Positions 16,264 to 24,988 of a stretch of 64,000 nt of DNA are shown here, one piece after another (positions within the stretch are counted from its first letter, which is position 1; each line of letters opens with the position of its first letter). This stretch comes from Cacconaster sp045601245 (GTDB taxonomy: Bacteria > Bacteroidota > Bacteroidia > Bacteroidales > UBA932), in the NCBI GenBank assembly GCA_045601245.1, contig JAZRZH010000001.1, positions 1-64,000 on the forward strand. Direction: 5' to 3'. The translations under genes were made by a program, and so were the position numbers. The notes below the pieces were generated by a model, which saw only the letters and a list, made by a program, of their open reading frames with translations, had not been told where the DNA came from and did not search any database.

Positions 16264-17669
16264 AGCAGGGTCTTGGCTTGCAATTGAAGCAGGTGCAGCG
16301 TCTCTCTCCGCTGCAGATTCAGACAATCAAGCTCATCGAGCTTCCCCGCCTTGAACTGGAGCAGCGTATCCAGAAGGAGATTGAGGAGAATCCTGTGCTT
16401 GATGAGGTCGTCGATGATACGGATTCCGAGGACGGTGCACCCAAGCAGGTGTCGCTCAGCGAATACACCAATGATGACACGCCATCATACAAATTATATG
16501 TAAATAACACAGGCAAGGATCTGAAGCCTCAGTATAATACATTCCAGGTGCTTGAGAGTTTTCATCAGAACCTTGAGAAACAGTTGGGATACTGCAGTCT
16601 TGATGAGAACAAGAGGATGCTCGCCTCATTTATGATCGGGATGCTCGGCGATGACGGATATCTCCGCCGCGACCTCGAATCCCTTGTGGACGACATCAGT
16701 TTCAAGACAGGCATTGATACGACGGTTGAGGAACTCGAAGAAGTCCTGACCATCATTCAGGGCTTCGAACCGGTTGGAGTGGGCGCAAGGGATCTTCGGG
16801 AATGTCTTCTCCTTCAGATCGGGGCGCGTACTCCGTCAGAGAGCCAGCGTCTGGCGAAGACGATTCTCGAAGACTATTTCGAGGAGTTCACCAAGAAACA
16901 CTATTCCAGGATTATCTCCAAACTGGAGATATCCGAAGATATGCTGAAGGCTGCGATAGCCGAAATCCGTCGCCTCAATCCTATCCCGGGCGGTCAGATT
17001 GATGATTCATATACCGAGCAGGCACAGCAGGTTGTCCCTGATTTCATTCTCGAACTGAAGGATGACGAACTGATGCTCTCCCTGCCGAAATATTCCGTTC
17101 CCGAGCTGAAGGTCAACAAGCGCTATGCCGAGATTCTTCTTGATTCGGCCAATATCCCCGGTAAGGAAGGGAAGGAAGCCACGGCTTTCGTCAAGCAGAA
17201 GATTGACTCGGCGAAGTGGTTCATCGAGGCTATCAAACAGCGTCAGAATACATTACAGCGCACGATGGAGGCCATTGTCGACTTCCAGCACGAATATTTT
17301 ATGGACGGCGATGAGACTAAACTCAAACCGATGGTCCTCAAAAATATCGCTGAGAAGACAGGGTTTGATATCTCCACTATCTCAAGGGTAGTCAGCAGCA
17401 AGTATGTGCAGACTCATTTCGGTATCTATCCGTTGAAATATTTCTTCTCGGAAGGCCTGGTCAACAACGAAGGCGAGGAGGTCTCCACAAGGGAGATCAA
17501 GAATATCCTTGTCAGCAGCATTGACGAGGAGGACAAGCGCAAGCCGCTGACCGACGAGGAACTTGTCGCCGTTCTCAACGAAAAAGGCTATCAGGTTGCC
17601 CGCCGCACCGTTGCTAAGTACCGCGAGCAACTATCGATCCCTATCGCAAGGCTCCGCAAGGAGCTCTAG
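16257..17669 (+). CDS. rpoN: RNA polymerase sigma-54 factor
   Basis: 470 aa. The N-terminal glutamine/leucine-rich activator-interacting region (LGLQLKQVQRLSPLQIQTIK), the central core-binding region, the HTH, and the C-terminal RpoN box ARRTVAKYRE at the very end are all present. Sigma-54 directs polymerase to -24/-12 promoters and needs an enhancer-binding ATPase; no such activator is in the window. It overlaps the SPOR-domain gene by 7 bases and converges on upp with a 6-base gap. Confidence 0.96.
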   Translation: MVKQGLGLQLKQVQRLSPLQIQTIKLIELPRLELEQRIQKEIEENPVLDEVVDDTDSEDGAPKQVSLSEYTNDDTPSYKLYVNNTGKDLKPQYNTFQVLESFHQNLEKQLGYCSLDENKRMLASFMIGMLGDDGYLRRDLESLVDDISFKTGIDTTVEELEEVLTIIQGFEPVGVGARDLRECLLLQIGARTPSESQRLAKTILEDYFEEFTKKHYSRIISKLEISEDMLKAAIAEIRRLNPIPGGQIDDSYTEQAQQVVPDFILELKDDELMLSLPKYSVPELKVNKRYAEILLDSANIPGKEGKEATAFVKQKIDSAKWFIEAIKQRQNTLQRTMEAIVDFQHEYFMDGDETKLKPMVLKNIAEKTGFDISTISRVVSSKYVQTHFGIYPLKYFFSEGLVNNEGEEVSTREIKNILVSSIDEEDKRKPLTDEELVAVLNEKGYQVARRTVAKYREQLSIPIARLRKEL

Positions 17670-17675
17670 CGCTCC

Positions 17676-18329
17676 CTAAAGTTTGTCTCCGTATGCCAGG
17701 TCTCCGGCGTCGCCGAGGCCCGGGATGATGTATGATTTGTTGGTCAGCTCCTCATCGATGGCACCGACCCACAGGGTCACCTTCTTGTGCGGAAGATTCT
17801 TCGAAAGGTAATCCACTCCTTCTGCGGAGGCGATGGAGCATACGATATGGGTGTGCTCCGGCTCGCCGTTCTCGACCAGTTTCTGGTATGCGAGAAGTAG
17901 TGAGGCACCGGTGGCGAGCATAGTGTCAGTTATGATGAGGATCTTGCCCTCAGTTGCCACTGACGTCGCATATTCGAGCTGGATCTTGAATTTGTTGTCC
18001 TTGCCATACTTGCGGTAAGCGGCGATGAACGCATTCTCCGCTTTGTCAAAATAGTTTAGAAGTCCCTGGTGCATAGGCAGTCCGGCTCTCAGAATGGTGC
18101 TGAGGACTATTGGACGGCGGTAAAAGCTGCACTGTGCGATTCCAAGCGGTGTCTCTACATCCGCCGGCTCATATTCGAATGTCTTGCTGATTTCGTATGC
18201 AAAGATTTCTCCGACGCGTTCAAGGTTCCTGCGGAAGCGCATGCTGTCCTTATGGATGTCCCTGTCGCGCATCTCGGCAATGAAATGATTCATCACAGAG
18301 TTGGTCTCACCCAGGTTTATGACTTTCAT
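17676..18329 (-). CDS. upp: Uracil phosphoribosyltransferase
   Basis: 217 aa from ATG 18329 (MKVINLGET); a 12-residue upstream extension is open but is not needed. It salvages uracil to UMP with PRPP. The PRPP-binding signature is IITDTMLATGAS, and the C-terminal uracil-binding PGLGDAGDLAYG is intact. STILRAGLPMHQG supplies the other substrate loop. It stands between rpoN (convergent) and radC. Confidence 0.95.
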   Translation of the reverse strand: MKVINLGETNSVMNHFIAEMRDRDIHKDSMRFRRNLERVGEIFAYEISKTFEYEPADVETPLGIAQCSFYRRPIVLSTILRAGLPMHQGLLNYFDKAENAFIAAYRKYGKDNKFKIQLEYATSVATEGKILIITDTMLATGASLLLAYQKLVENGEPEHTHIVCSIASAEGVDYLSKNLPHKKVTLWVGAIDEELTNKSYIIPGLGDAGDLAYGDKL

Positions 18330-18380
18330 AATGGCTTGGTATTTATATTTATGCGAATATAGCAAGGCGTTTTGACTTTA

Positions 18381-19064
18381 TCAAATTTCATCCGCGAAGC
18401 TGTAGTATTTGTTGCCGGCTATTATGAGGTGGTCCACCAGGCATATATCGAGCAGGGCGGCAGCCTCACGCAGTGCCGCTGTCTCGGAGATGTCGTTTTT
18501 GCCGGGGACGCAGTTGCCTGAAGGGTGGTTGTGTACCAGTATGATTCCGCTTGCGAGCCTGTCGATGGCGTGGCGTACAATCAGTTTGATGTCTATGACA
18601 GTTGCGCTGACACCGCCCTGGCTGAGGCGTTCCTTGCCTGTGAGGCGGTTTGCCTTGTTGAGGTAGAGCACCCAGCATTCTTCGTGCTGCAGACCGTTCA
18701 GGAGCGGGATCATAATATCTGCGATGGTTTTGGAATCCCGGATTACAGGCATTCCGTCATTCGGTTCGGCAGCCATTCTGCGTCCCAGCTCGGAGGCTGC
18801 CATTATTGAAAGGGCCTTGGCCGGCCCGATGCCACGGATTTTCCGCAGCTGTTCGAACGTCATCCTCGAAAGGTTCTTCAATTTGCCTCCTGCAAGTTCC
18901 AGGGCTTCGCCTGCTGTCTCTACTGCGTTGCGTTCAGCACAGCCGCTGCGTATGAGGATGGCGATCAGTTCTGCGGCAGTGAGTGATTCACATCCTTTGG
19001 AGAGCATCTTCTCTCTCGGCCTCTCTTCTTCACGCCACTCTTTGATGTTCTGTTTCATTGTCAT
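18381..19064 (-). CDS. radC: RadC-family JAB/MPN+ protein
   Basis: 227 aa. The N-terminal helix-hairpin-helix part contains IRGIGPAKA. The C-terminal JAB1/MPN+ domain contains the metal motif HNHPSG with a downstream Asp in PGKNDISET. Family members were named for a supposed DNA-repair role that has been disputed; the true activity is unknown. Two start codons are close together (19064 and 19058). The rpsT terminator lies just upstream, so it probably has its own promoter or depends on read-through. Confidence 0.9.
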   Translation of the reverse strand: MTMKQNIKEWREEERPREKMLSKGCESLTAAELIAILIRSGCAERNAVETAGEALELAGGKLKNLSRMTFEQLRKIRGIGPAKALSIMAASELGRRMAAEPNDGMPVIRDSKTIADIMIPLLNGLQHEECWVLYLNKANRLTGKERLSQGGVSATVIDIKLIVRHAIDRLASGIILVHNHPSGNCVPGKNDISETAALREAAALLDICLVDHLIIAGNKYYSFADEI

Positions 19065-19078
19065 AAGGATATAAAAAA

Positions 19079-19101
19079 ACTTCCCGCAATTTACGGGAAG
19101 T
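19079..19101 (-). terminator. Terminator of the tRNA-Glu/rpsT transcript
   Basis: On the minus strand an 8-bp stem ACTTCCCG/CGGGAAGT with a 7-base loop is followed by GTTTTTTTAT. It lies 33 bases downstream of the rpsT stop. Confidence 0.8.
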
Positions 19102-19133
19102 TTTCAAACTCTTATGACAAAACAAACAAAAGA

Positions 19134-19385
19134 TTAAAGTTTGTTGACGTAAACTGCGATACCGCTTTTCAGGTTTGCAGCCTTGTTCTTGTGAATGACA
19201 TTGATTTTTGCGAGTTTGTCAATCATTGCGAACACCTTTGGCATTGAAGCCTCTGCTGCGGCTTTGTCTGTTGTGTTACGAAGCGCCCTGATGGCGTTGC
19301 GTGTTGTCTTGGCATAATATCTATTATGCTCTCTGCGCTTCTCGCTCTGGCGATTGCGCTTGTCTGCTGATGCGTGATTTGCCAT
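19134..19385 (-). CDS. rpsT: 30S ribosomal protein S20
   Basis: 83 aa, basic, all-helical. MANHASADKRNRQSEKRREH at the start and the HKNKAANLKSG motif near the end are characteristic of S20, which binds 16S rRNA early in 30S assembly. It begins 23 bases after the 3' end of tRNA-Glu on the same strand and ends before a strong terminator, so tRNA and mRNA are likely cut from one precursor. Confidence 0.96.
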   Translation of the reverse strand: MANHASADKRNRQSEKRREHNRYYAKTTRNAIRALRNTTDKAAAEASMPKVFAMIDKLAKINVIHKNKAANLKSGIAVYVNKL

Positions 19386-19408
19386 TACTTAATTTTTTAT
19401 ATTTTTCG

Positions 19409-19480
19409 TAGTGGGTAGGAGAATCGAACTCCTATTGCGAGAATGAAAATCTCGAGTACTAACCGTTATACGAACCCACC
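19409..19480 (-). tRNA. tRNA-Glu (anticodon TTC)
   Basis: On the minus strand: acceptor GGTGGGT/ACCCACT (first pair G-T), D-arm GTATAACGGTTAGTAC, anticodon loop TTTTCAT with TTC between CGAGA/TCTCG, and T-arm AGGAG/CTCCT with TTCGATT. Discriminator A; CCA is not encoded. Confidence 0.95.
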
Positions 19481-19509
19481 AATATTTCCCCTTCAAAATT
19501 ATGGGAGTG

Positions 19510-19539
19510 CAAAGGTATAAAAAATTTTATTAAAACAAA
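19510..19539 (-). promoter_or_regulatory. Promoter of tRNA-Glu/rpsT
   Basis: Minus strand TTTG (complement of 19536-19539), 18 bp, TACCTTTG (complement of 19510-19517), about 30 bp before the tRNA. Confidence 0.7.
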
Positions 19540-19558
19540 ACTTTTAGGACAATTATCG

Positions 19559-20545
19559 CTATTCTTTCCATCTGAAAGAACTGATCAATGCTTCAACCTG
19601 GCGGAGATAATTACGCTTATTATATTTAGGCGCATACACAAAGCCTTCAATCACAATGATTTGACTTTTATCCTTGCTGACCATTGCATGTTGGACGAAC
19701 GGACCGCCCATAAAATCGTTCTGTGTATCCCAGAGGCTGCGGATCTCAATCCGCTGTATGCCGTTGAACACCACTTTGCTGCTGATGGGCTCGACAGTCG
19801 GGTTTGTAATCATATAACTGTCCTCCATAGTGGCCGGGACATTCTCCTTCATCACCTCGTTTCTCTTTGCGATGAGGGCTTCGGCTGTCAGCTGGCTTTC
19901 GTCGGTATAAGGGAACGAGTAGATGAATATGCCCTGGTTTACATATGAGGTCTCATTTGAGATCCAGAGGAAGTCCGGTGTCTGTTTTTTCAGGGAGTAG
20001 TCTTTCGGAAAGCACGGGGATCCGCCGAATTTGTCTCCCACAAGTTTGCCGAGCCCGATCTCTTCAAATGCCTTTGCGTTGGCGATTACGCGTTCGCGCT
20101 CCGCCTTTTCAAACGCGTCCACCAGAAGTCCGGCGTTGTCTGCAATGAAAGTGGCGGCCCCGCTTACATCCGGAGCGGATACTATCACCATTGTCTGTGG
20201 ATGGGCCCATACGTCCTTGCGCACCTTAATCGCACATTCGTTACCATCCTTGATGTCGAGGTAAAGCATATTGCGATGTACCTTGAGCAGTTTGTTGACA
20301 CTGGATTCCGGGACATTTGAAAGGTTGAATTTCGGCTCCTTCTGCGGAAGGATCAGATATTCTGATGCCAGTGCATCGCGTATGGCGCTGCCTGCCTCGG
20401 CTTCCCACTGGGACTTGCTGGCAACGACGATTATTTCGCCCGCCTTGCCGCTGATGGCAGGGAGGTTCTCACTTTTTTCTTCATTGCAGGCTGACAGTAT
20501 CGGGAGAAATGCGAGAAGTGTCAGGAGAAGTGCGGTCTTTTTCAT
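19559..20545 (-). CDS. DUF4837-family lipoprotein
   Basis: 328 aa from ATG 20545; the open frame continues upstream into rseP, which is not used. Lipoprotein signal with lipobox ILSAC. The mature protein contains GKAGEIIVVASKSQWE at the N-terminus and GGPFVQHAMV and EGFVYAPKYNKRNYLRQ near the C-terminus, which I recognise as the DUF4837 family found across Bacteroidetes. Molecular function unknown. It is the last gene of a four-gene operon with an M23-like protein, dxr and rseP, so an envelope role is likely. Confidence 0.82.
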   Translation of the reverse strand: MKKTALLLTLLAFLPILSACNEEKSENLPAISGKAGEIIVVASKSQWEAEAGSAIRDALASEYLILPQKEPKFNLSNVPESSVNKLLKVHRNMLYLDIKDGNECAIKVRKDVWAHPQTMVIVSAPDVSGAATFIADNAGLLVDAFEKAERERVIANAKAFEEIGLGKLVGDKFGGSPCFPKDYSLKKQTPDFLWISNETSYVNQGIFIYSFPYTDESQLTAEALIAKRNEVMKENVPATMEDSYMITNPTVEPISSKVVFNGIQRIEIRSLWDTQNDFMGGPFVQHAMVSKDKSQIIVIEGFVYAPKYNKRNYLRQVEALISSFRWKE

Positions 20546-20555
20546 ATTGTACAGG

Positions 20556-21938
20556 TTAGAATAAGCCTCTGATATCATTTCCGAATGCTAGAATCATAAG
20601 TCCGAGGAGGATTGCCATGCCTATGTATTCTGCAATCTGAAGGAATTTGTCGCTCGGTTTGCGGCCGGTGATCATCTCGACCAGCAGGAAGAGTATGTGG
20701 CCTCCGTCAAGGGCCGGGATCGGGAGGATGTTGAGGACTCCGAGCATAATTGAGAATAGTGCCGAAAGTGACCAGAACTTATACCAGTCCCAGGCTGCCG
20801 GGAATACCTTGCCGATGGCGATGAAGCTGCCCACTGACTTGTACGCCTCAGTCTTCGGTGAGAAGATCAGACCGAGTTCCTTGACATAGTCGGTGATTGT
20901 CTTCCAGGCCTTGCGTGCGCCTGCCGGGATTGCGGACAGGGCGTTGTAGGTATGGGTGGTGACGTTGAAATATTTCGACGGGTCCGCATCCAGCACGACG
21001 CCCACCATTCCGGCGGAGTCGACCTGAAGTTCGGATTCGATGACCATATCGCCTTCGCGGAGTATCCGGGCCACAACGGATGCATTCTTATGATTTCCCA
21101 GTTCTTCCCTGATGTCCGGGACGAGGAACATCTCCTTGCCGTCGATGGCCTCTATCCGGTCACCGGCGGCCAGGTCGGAGTCCCTGTTGATGGAGGTCTC
21201 AGGCACCTCGCCGACAACGAACGGGAAGGCGAGGCCGAACATTCCCGGAGTATTGAGCATTGCCGGGATGTATACCGGGTCAATGGCGATGCGTACGGTG
21301 TCGCCATCCCTGAGCACAAGCGCCTCGGTGGCCTTGGCACGGATCATATCTATCTGCAGGGTGGCGAAATTGTCCGTTGGAACGCCGTCGATACTGAGGA
21401 TGCGGTCGCCGTTGCGGAAGCCCATTTTGTATGAAAGGTCATTTACGGCGATACCGTAGGAGGCATCTTCTGTCCTGAGGTATTCTTCCCCCCAGGTGCC
21501 GAGGATGGCGGCATAAAGGATGATGGCGAGGATGAAGTTGAAGAATACGCCTCCGAACATTATGAAGAAGCGCTGCCAGGCCGGCTTGGACCTGAATTCC
21601 CAAGGCTGCGGCTCTGATGCGAGGTCCTCTTTCGTCGTTGTCTCGTCGATCATTCCGGATATTGCGCAGTAGCCTCCGAGAGGCAGCCAGCCGATGCCGT
21701 ATTCGGTGTTAGGGCACTCATCCCACTCACCATTGTTGCGTGAGAAGAACCTGACCTTCAGCTTGCCGTCTATGCGTTTGCATCTGAAAAGCGAAATCTG
21801 CGGGTTGAAGAACAGGTAGAATTTCTCGACTCTCGTCTTGAAGAGCTTGGCGAACAGGAAATGTCCGAATTCGTGAATAAGGATCAGGAATGAGAGTGCG
21901 AGGACAACCTGCGCTATCTTTATGAGTACTACATTCAT
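20556..21938 (-). CDS. rseP: RIP site-2 metalloprotease
   Basis: 460 aa integral membrane protease. The zinc motif HEFGH lies in the first helix (LILIHEFGHFLFAKLF, residues about 20-35). Two PDZ-like periplasmic segments occupy the middle (GFRNGDRILSIDGVP and SDLAAGDRIEAIDGK). The second catalytic motif is NILPIPALDGGHILF near residue 405, with Asp as third ligand. RseP cuts anti-sigma factors and leftover signal peptides inside the membrane. It is 2 bases from dxr, the common dxr-rseP pairing. Confidence 0.95.
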   Translation of the reverse strand: MNVVLIKIAQVVLALSFLILIHEFGHFLFAKLFKTRVEKFYLFFNPQISLFRCKRIDGKLKVRFFSRNNGEWDECPNTEYGIGWLPLGGYCAISGMIDETTTKEDLASEPQPWEFRSKPAWQRFFIMFGGVFFNFILAIILYAAILGTWGEEYLRTEDASYGIAVNDLSYKMGFRNGDRILSIDGVPTDNFATLQIDMIRAKATEALVLRDGDTVRIAIDPVYIPAMLNTPGMFGLAFPFVVGEVPETSINRDSDLAAGDRIEAIDGKEMFLVPDIREELGNHKNASVVARILREGDMVIESELQVDSAGMVGVVLDADPSKYFNVTTHTYNALSAIPAGARKAWKTITDYVKELGLIFSPKTEAYKSVGSFIAIGKVFPAAWDWYKFWSLSALFSIMLGVLNILPIPALDGGHILFLLVEMITGRKPSDKFLQIAEYIGMAILLGLMILAFGNDIRGLF

Positions 21939-21940
21939 TA

Positions 21941-23116
21941 TTATCTTGCGAATTTAGTGGTTATTATTTCGTCGGCGAGCCTTCTCGCTTCAAAATTCGT
22001 GCTGAAAATCGTTTCCAGGTCAGGCTTGCCGACAAATTGCGTCTGTTCGATGGTTTCTGTGATGATGCGCGGGATATCCATAAATCCGATCCGGCCGTTG
22101 AGGAATGCCGCCACAGCGGATTCATTGGCGGCATTCATCGTGCAGCAGGTGTTTCCTCCGGCTGAAATGGCATTGCGGGCGATATCAAGGCACGGGAATC
22201 TCTTAGTGTCCGGTTCGAAGAAAGTGAGTTGCGCGGTCTTCGCAAAGTCCAGCGGCTCCATATTCAGGGCGGCCCTGTATGGGTAGCCGAGGGCATACTG
22301 GATCGGCAGGCGCATATCCGGGTTGCTCAGCTGTGCCATCACGCATCCGTCCGGGAAGCGGACCATCGAGTGGATGATTGACTGCGGATGGATTATGACT
22401 TCGATGTCGGCCGGTGCCATATCGAAGAGCCACTTAGCCTCGATGAATTCGAGCCCCTTGTTCATCAGGCTCGCGGAGTCGATCGTAACCTTCGGACCCA
22501 TCTTCCAGCGCGGATGATTGAGTGCGGCCTCGACGCTCACGTGCTCCAGCTCTTCAGGTGTGGAGTGGAGGAACGGTCCGCCCGAGCCTGTCAGGATGAT
22601 CTTCGACGGCCTGACGCGTTCGCCCTGAAGACATTGGAAGATTGCCGAGTGCTCCGAATCGACCGGTATGACAGGCGCATTGTACTCGGCCGCGAGCGGC
22701 ATTACGAGCCCGCCGGCGGCGACGAGAGTCTCCTTGTTGGCGAGCGCTATGGCCTTGCCGGCCTTGATGGCGGCTATTGTCGGTTTAAGTCCGCTGAATC
22801 CCACCATTGCGGTGAGAACCATATCTATGCTTTCGGATGAGAGTATGTCGCAGATCGAATCGATACCCGTGAAAACTTTGATATAATGGGGCTGCAGTGC
22901 GTCTGCGACTTCCTGATACTTGTCCGGATTGCAGATTACGACGCTGTCAGGTTTGAATTTCAGGGCCTGCTCGACAAGCAGGGCGGAATTGTTGTTGGCC
23001 GTGAGCAGCTCCACCTCGAAGAGGTCCGGATGCTGCCCGATGACGTCGAGGGCCTGGGTGCCTATCGACCCGGTGGAGCCCAATATAGCAATATGTCTTT
23101 TGCCGTTGTTTTCCAT
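21941..23116 (-). CDS. dxr: 1-deoxy-D-xylulose-5-phosphate reductoisomerase
   Basis: 391 aa cytoplasmic enzyme converting DXP to MEP with NADPH in the non-mevalonate isoprenoid pathway. The NADPH-binding GSTGSIGTQALDV is near residue 13. The catalytic region is visible as PVDSEHSAIFQCLQG (Asp/Glu metal ligands) and the loop HPRWKMGPKVTIDSASLMNK. It is the second gene of the M23-dxr-rseP-DUF4837 operon with 2-base gaps on both sides. Confidence 0.97.
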   Translation of the reverse strand: MENNGKRHIAILGSTGSIGTQALDVIGQHPDLFEVELLTANNNSALLVEQALKFKPDSVVICNPDKYQEVADALQPHYIKVFTGIDSICDILSSESIDMVLTAMVGFSGLKPTIAAIKAGKAIALANKETLVAAGGLVMPLAAEYNAPVIPVDSEHSAIFQCLQGERVRPSKIILTGSGGPFLHSTPEELEHVSVEAALNHPRWKMGPKVTIDSASLMNKGLEFIEAKWLFDMAPADIEVIIHPQSIIHSMVRFPDGCVMAQLSNPDMRLPIQYALGYPYRAALNMEPLDFAKTAQLTFFEPDTKRFPCLDIARNAISAGGNTCCTMNAANESAVAAFLNGRIGFMDIPRIITETIEQTQFVGKPDLETIFSTNFEARRLADEIITTKFAR

Positions 23117-23118
23117 TG

Positions 23119-23982
23119 TCAGAATTTGATATATGCGGCAGGGTCCACGGCCGCTCCTTCATGCCACAGCTCGAATGCGATGTGCGTGCCTGAGGCGGAT
23201 CCGGCTTTGCCGGTTATTGCCACCGGAGTCCCGGCTGACACTTTGTCTCCGGCCTGCTTGAGCGCTTTTTCCGCATTGCGGCAGATCGAAATGACGTTGT
23301 TGTCGTGCTGGATGACGATTACACTGCCGCCGGCGTCATCCCGGGAGGAGGAGATGACACTTCCGTCCAGAACTGCGTAGACCGTTGCCCCGTCTTCGGC
23401 GGAAATATCGATATAATTGTGATTCGCTTTTGAGTCGAATGCCTCAGTGATGACACCTTTTACAGGCGTGAAGAAATGCAGCCCCTCAATCTGCGCCACT
23501 ACCGGATTGCCGTATGAAACATTGAATTCCTCCTGCCTGCGTATCTCCGCCCTGAGCAGGGAGTCGCTTGCGGCGAACCTTGCCCTCAAATTCTCGTCGA
23601 TTTCACGTGGTTTGTCACCAGCTGCCACGGAATCCAGCGACAGCGGTTCCTTGCCGCTGACAATCCTCTGGATATTCTCCACCTGAAATGCCCACATCTC
23701 GATAACCCTCTCAAGGGAGTCTGTTTTGGCCATATTATCTATCGCAGCAAGCCTGGTCTCTGAAGAAGGGTAGCCCGGAACCGTGTTACGGATTCCTGTA
23801 AATGCAGTAAGGCAATATGACAACAGCATTATCAATACAGCGACAATCGCCAGTGAGACTATGATGTTGGTCCTGGATGTCCTGAAATTGTACAACTGCT
23901 CGTGGGAATCATCATCGACCACAGATATCCTGAGCCTGCGCGAAGGCTCGTTTTCTTTCTCTCTTTTTCTAAGTATCGCCAT
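23119..23982 (-). CDS. Membrane-anchored M23/LytM-domain protein, catalytic residues degraded
   Basis: 287 aa. A short cytoplasmic N-terminus is followed by a single transmembrane helix (about 40-60), a linker with predicted coiled coil, and a C-terminal LytM/M23 domain (about 172-287). Compared with active M23 enzymes, the first zinc ligands survive (H188 and D192 in HNYIDIS), but the HxH pair reads H267-I-A269, and the segment normally YxHL reads ISICRN. Loss of these histidines argues for a non-catalytic role, as in EnvC/NlpD-type amidase activators. It heads the operon with dxr, rseP and a DUF4837 lipoprotein and is divergent from ruvX. Confidence 0.82.
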   Translation of the reverse strand: MAILRKREKENEPSRRLRISVVDDDSHEQLYNFRTSRTNIIVSLAIVAVLIMLLSYCLTAFTGIRNTVPGYPSSETRLAAIDNMAKTDSLERVIEMWAFQVENIQRIVSGKEPLSLDSVAAGDKPREIDENLRARFAASDSLLRAEIRRQEEFNVSYGNPVVAQIEGLHFFTPVKGVITEAFDSKANHNYIDISAEDGATVYAVLDGSVISSSRDDAGGSVIVIQHDNNVISICRNAEKALKQAGDKVSAGTPVAITGKAGSASGTHIAFELWHEGAAVDPAAYIKF

Positions 23983-23989
23983 AAAATGC

Positions 23990-23997
23990 TAACTTTG
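23990..23997 (+). promoter_or_regulatory. -7 element TAACTTTG abutting the ruvX start
   Basis: Matches TAnnTTTG but ends only 4 bases before the ruvX ATG, so the transcript would have almost no 5' leader. Confidence 0.5.
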
Positions 23998-24001
23998 CGT
24001 T

Positions 24002-24427
24002 ATGGATAGAGTAGTAGGTATCGATTATGGCCGCAAAAGGATAGGAGTCGCAGCAAGTGACCCTCTCCGTATTTTTGCTTCGGCTCTGGATACGGTTCCC
24101 AGTGCAAAGATAATAGAATATCTCAAAAAGTATTCCCTGACCGAGCGTATCGAGCGCTTCGTTGTCGGCTATCCTATGAATATGGACAACAGGCCGTCCG
24201 AGGCTGCGAAGGACGTGGATGCCTTCCTGAACCTTCTCAAGAAGCAGTTCCCGGACATACCTGTAACCCTCGAGGATGAGAGGTTCACCTCGGTGCTGGC
24301 CCATCGGGCTATGATTGACGGCGGGATGAAGAAGAGCGACCGCCGCGACAAGATGGCCGTGGACAAGATCAGCGCCGCCATTATCCTCCAGACATACCTT
24401 GACAGAACACAACAGCAAGAAAGATGA
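24002..24427 (+). CDS. ruvX: Putative pre-16S rRNA nuclease / Holliday-junction resolvase-like protein
   Basis: 141 aa RNase H-fold protein of the YqgF/RuvX family. The first acidic residue is in VVGIDYGRKRIGVA, with ERFVVGYPMNMDNRPS in the middle, a second acidic site in LEDERFTSV, and the last in DKMAVDKISAAIILQ. In E. coli YqgF is needed for 5' processing of 16S rRNA. It overlaps def by 4 bases (ATGA), so the two are coupled. Confidence 0.93.
   Translation: MDRVVGIDYGRKRIGVAASDPLRIFASALDTVPSAKIIEYLKKYSLTERIERFVVGYPMNMDNRPSEAAKDVDAFLNLLKKQFPDIPVTLEDERFTSVLAHRAMIDGGMKKSDRRDKMAVDKISAAIILQTYLDRTQQQER
24105..24112 (-). promoter_or_regulatory. Possible -7 element of the M23-dxr-rseP operon, inside ruvX
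   Basis: Complement of CAAAGATA gives TATCTTTG on the minus strand, about 120 bases before the M23 gene start. I saw no better box in the 19-base gap between the divergent genes. It may be chance within coding sequence. Confidence 0.35.
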
Positions 24428-24984
24428 TATATCCGATTTATTTGTATGGCTCGCAGGTGCTCCGCGCGAAGGCGCAGGATGCCGACCTGAGCCAGAAGGA
24501 CAGACTTAAGAAACTTATAGAAGACCTCATCGAAACTATGCATGCCGCTGACGGCTGCGGCCTGGCAGCGCCTCAGATCGGCATTTCCGAAAGGGTGGTT
24601 GTCGTTGACGGTAATGATCTGGCGGACCGTTTCCCGGAGTTGAAGGGATTCCACAGGGAGATGATCAACCCAGTTTTCACCTATGAGAGCGAGGAGACTT
24701 CCGAATACAGCGAAGGATGTCTCAGTATCCCTAACGTGGATGCTGACATCGTCCGTCCCAAGGTCATCAAGGTCCGTTATTTCGATGCGGATTTCCAGGA
24801 AAAGGAGGAGGAGTTCGACAATTTCGCCGCCAGGATGGTGCAGCACGAATGCGACCATCTCAACGGAGTCGTATTCACTGACCGCGCCACACCTATCCGC
24901 AAAAAGATGATTGCAGGCAAGCTTTCCGGTATCTCCAAGGGCAAGGTCCGCACTTCATACAAGATCAAATCTGACAAACGGTAG
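24424..24984 (+). CDS. def: Peptide deformylase
   Basis: 186 aa. Removes the formyl group from nascent protein N-termini. All three family motifs are present: GCGLAAPQIG (motif 1), EGCLSIP (motif 2, metal-ligand Cys) and QHECDHLNG (motif 3, HExxH). It overlaps ruvX by 4 bases and is followed after 4 bases by a phosphohexomutase gene. Confidence 0.97.
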   Translation: MIYPIYLYGSQVLRAKAQDADLSQKDRLKKLIEDLIETMHAADGCGLAAPQIGISERVVVVDGNDLADRFPELKGFHREMINPVFTYESEETSEYSEGCLSIPNVDADIVRPKVIKVRYFDADFQEKEEEFDNFAARMVQHECDHLNGVVFTDRATPIRKKMIAGKLSGISKGKVRTSYKIKSDKR

Positions 24985-24988
24985 TACT

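Noticed and set aside
16257..17669. A sigma-54 regulon in the window
   Set aside because: I looked by eye for TGGCAC-N5-TTGC elements upstream of the genes and saw none; only rpoN itself is present, without an activator.
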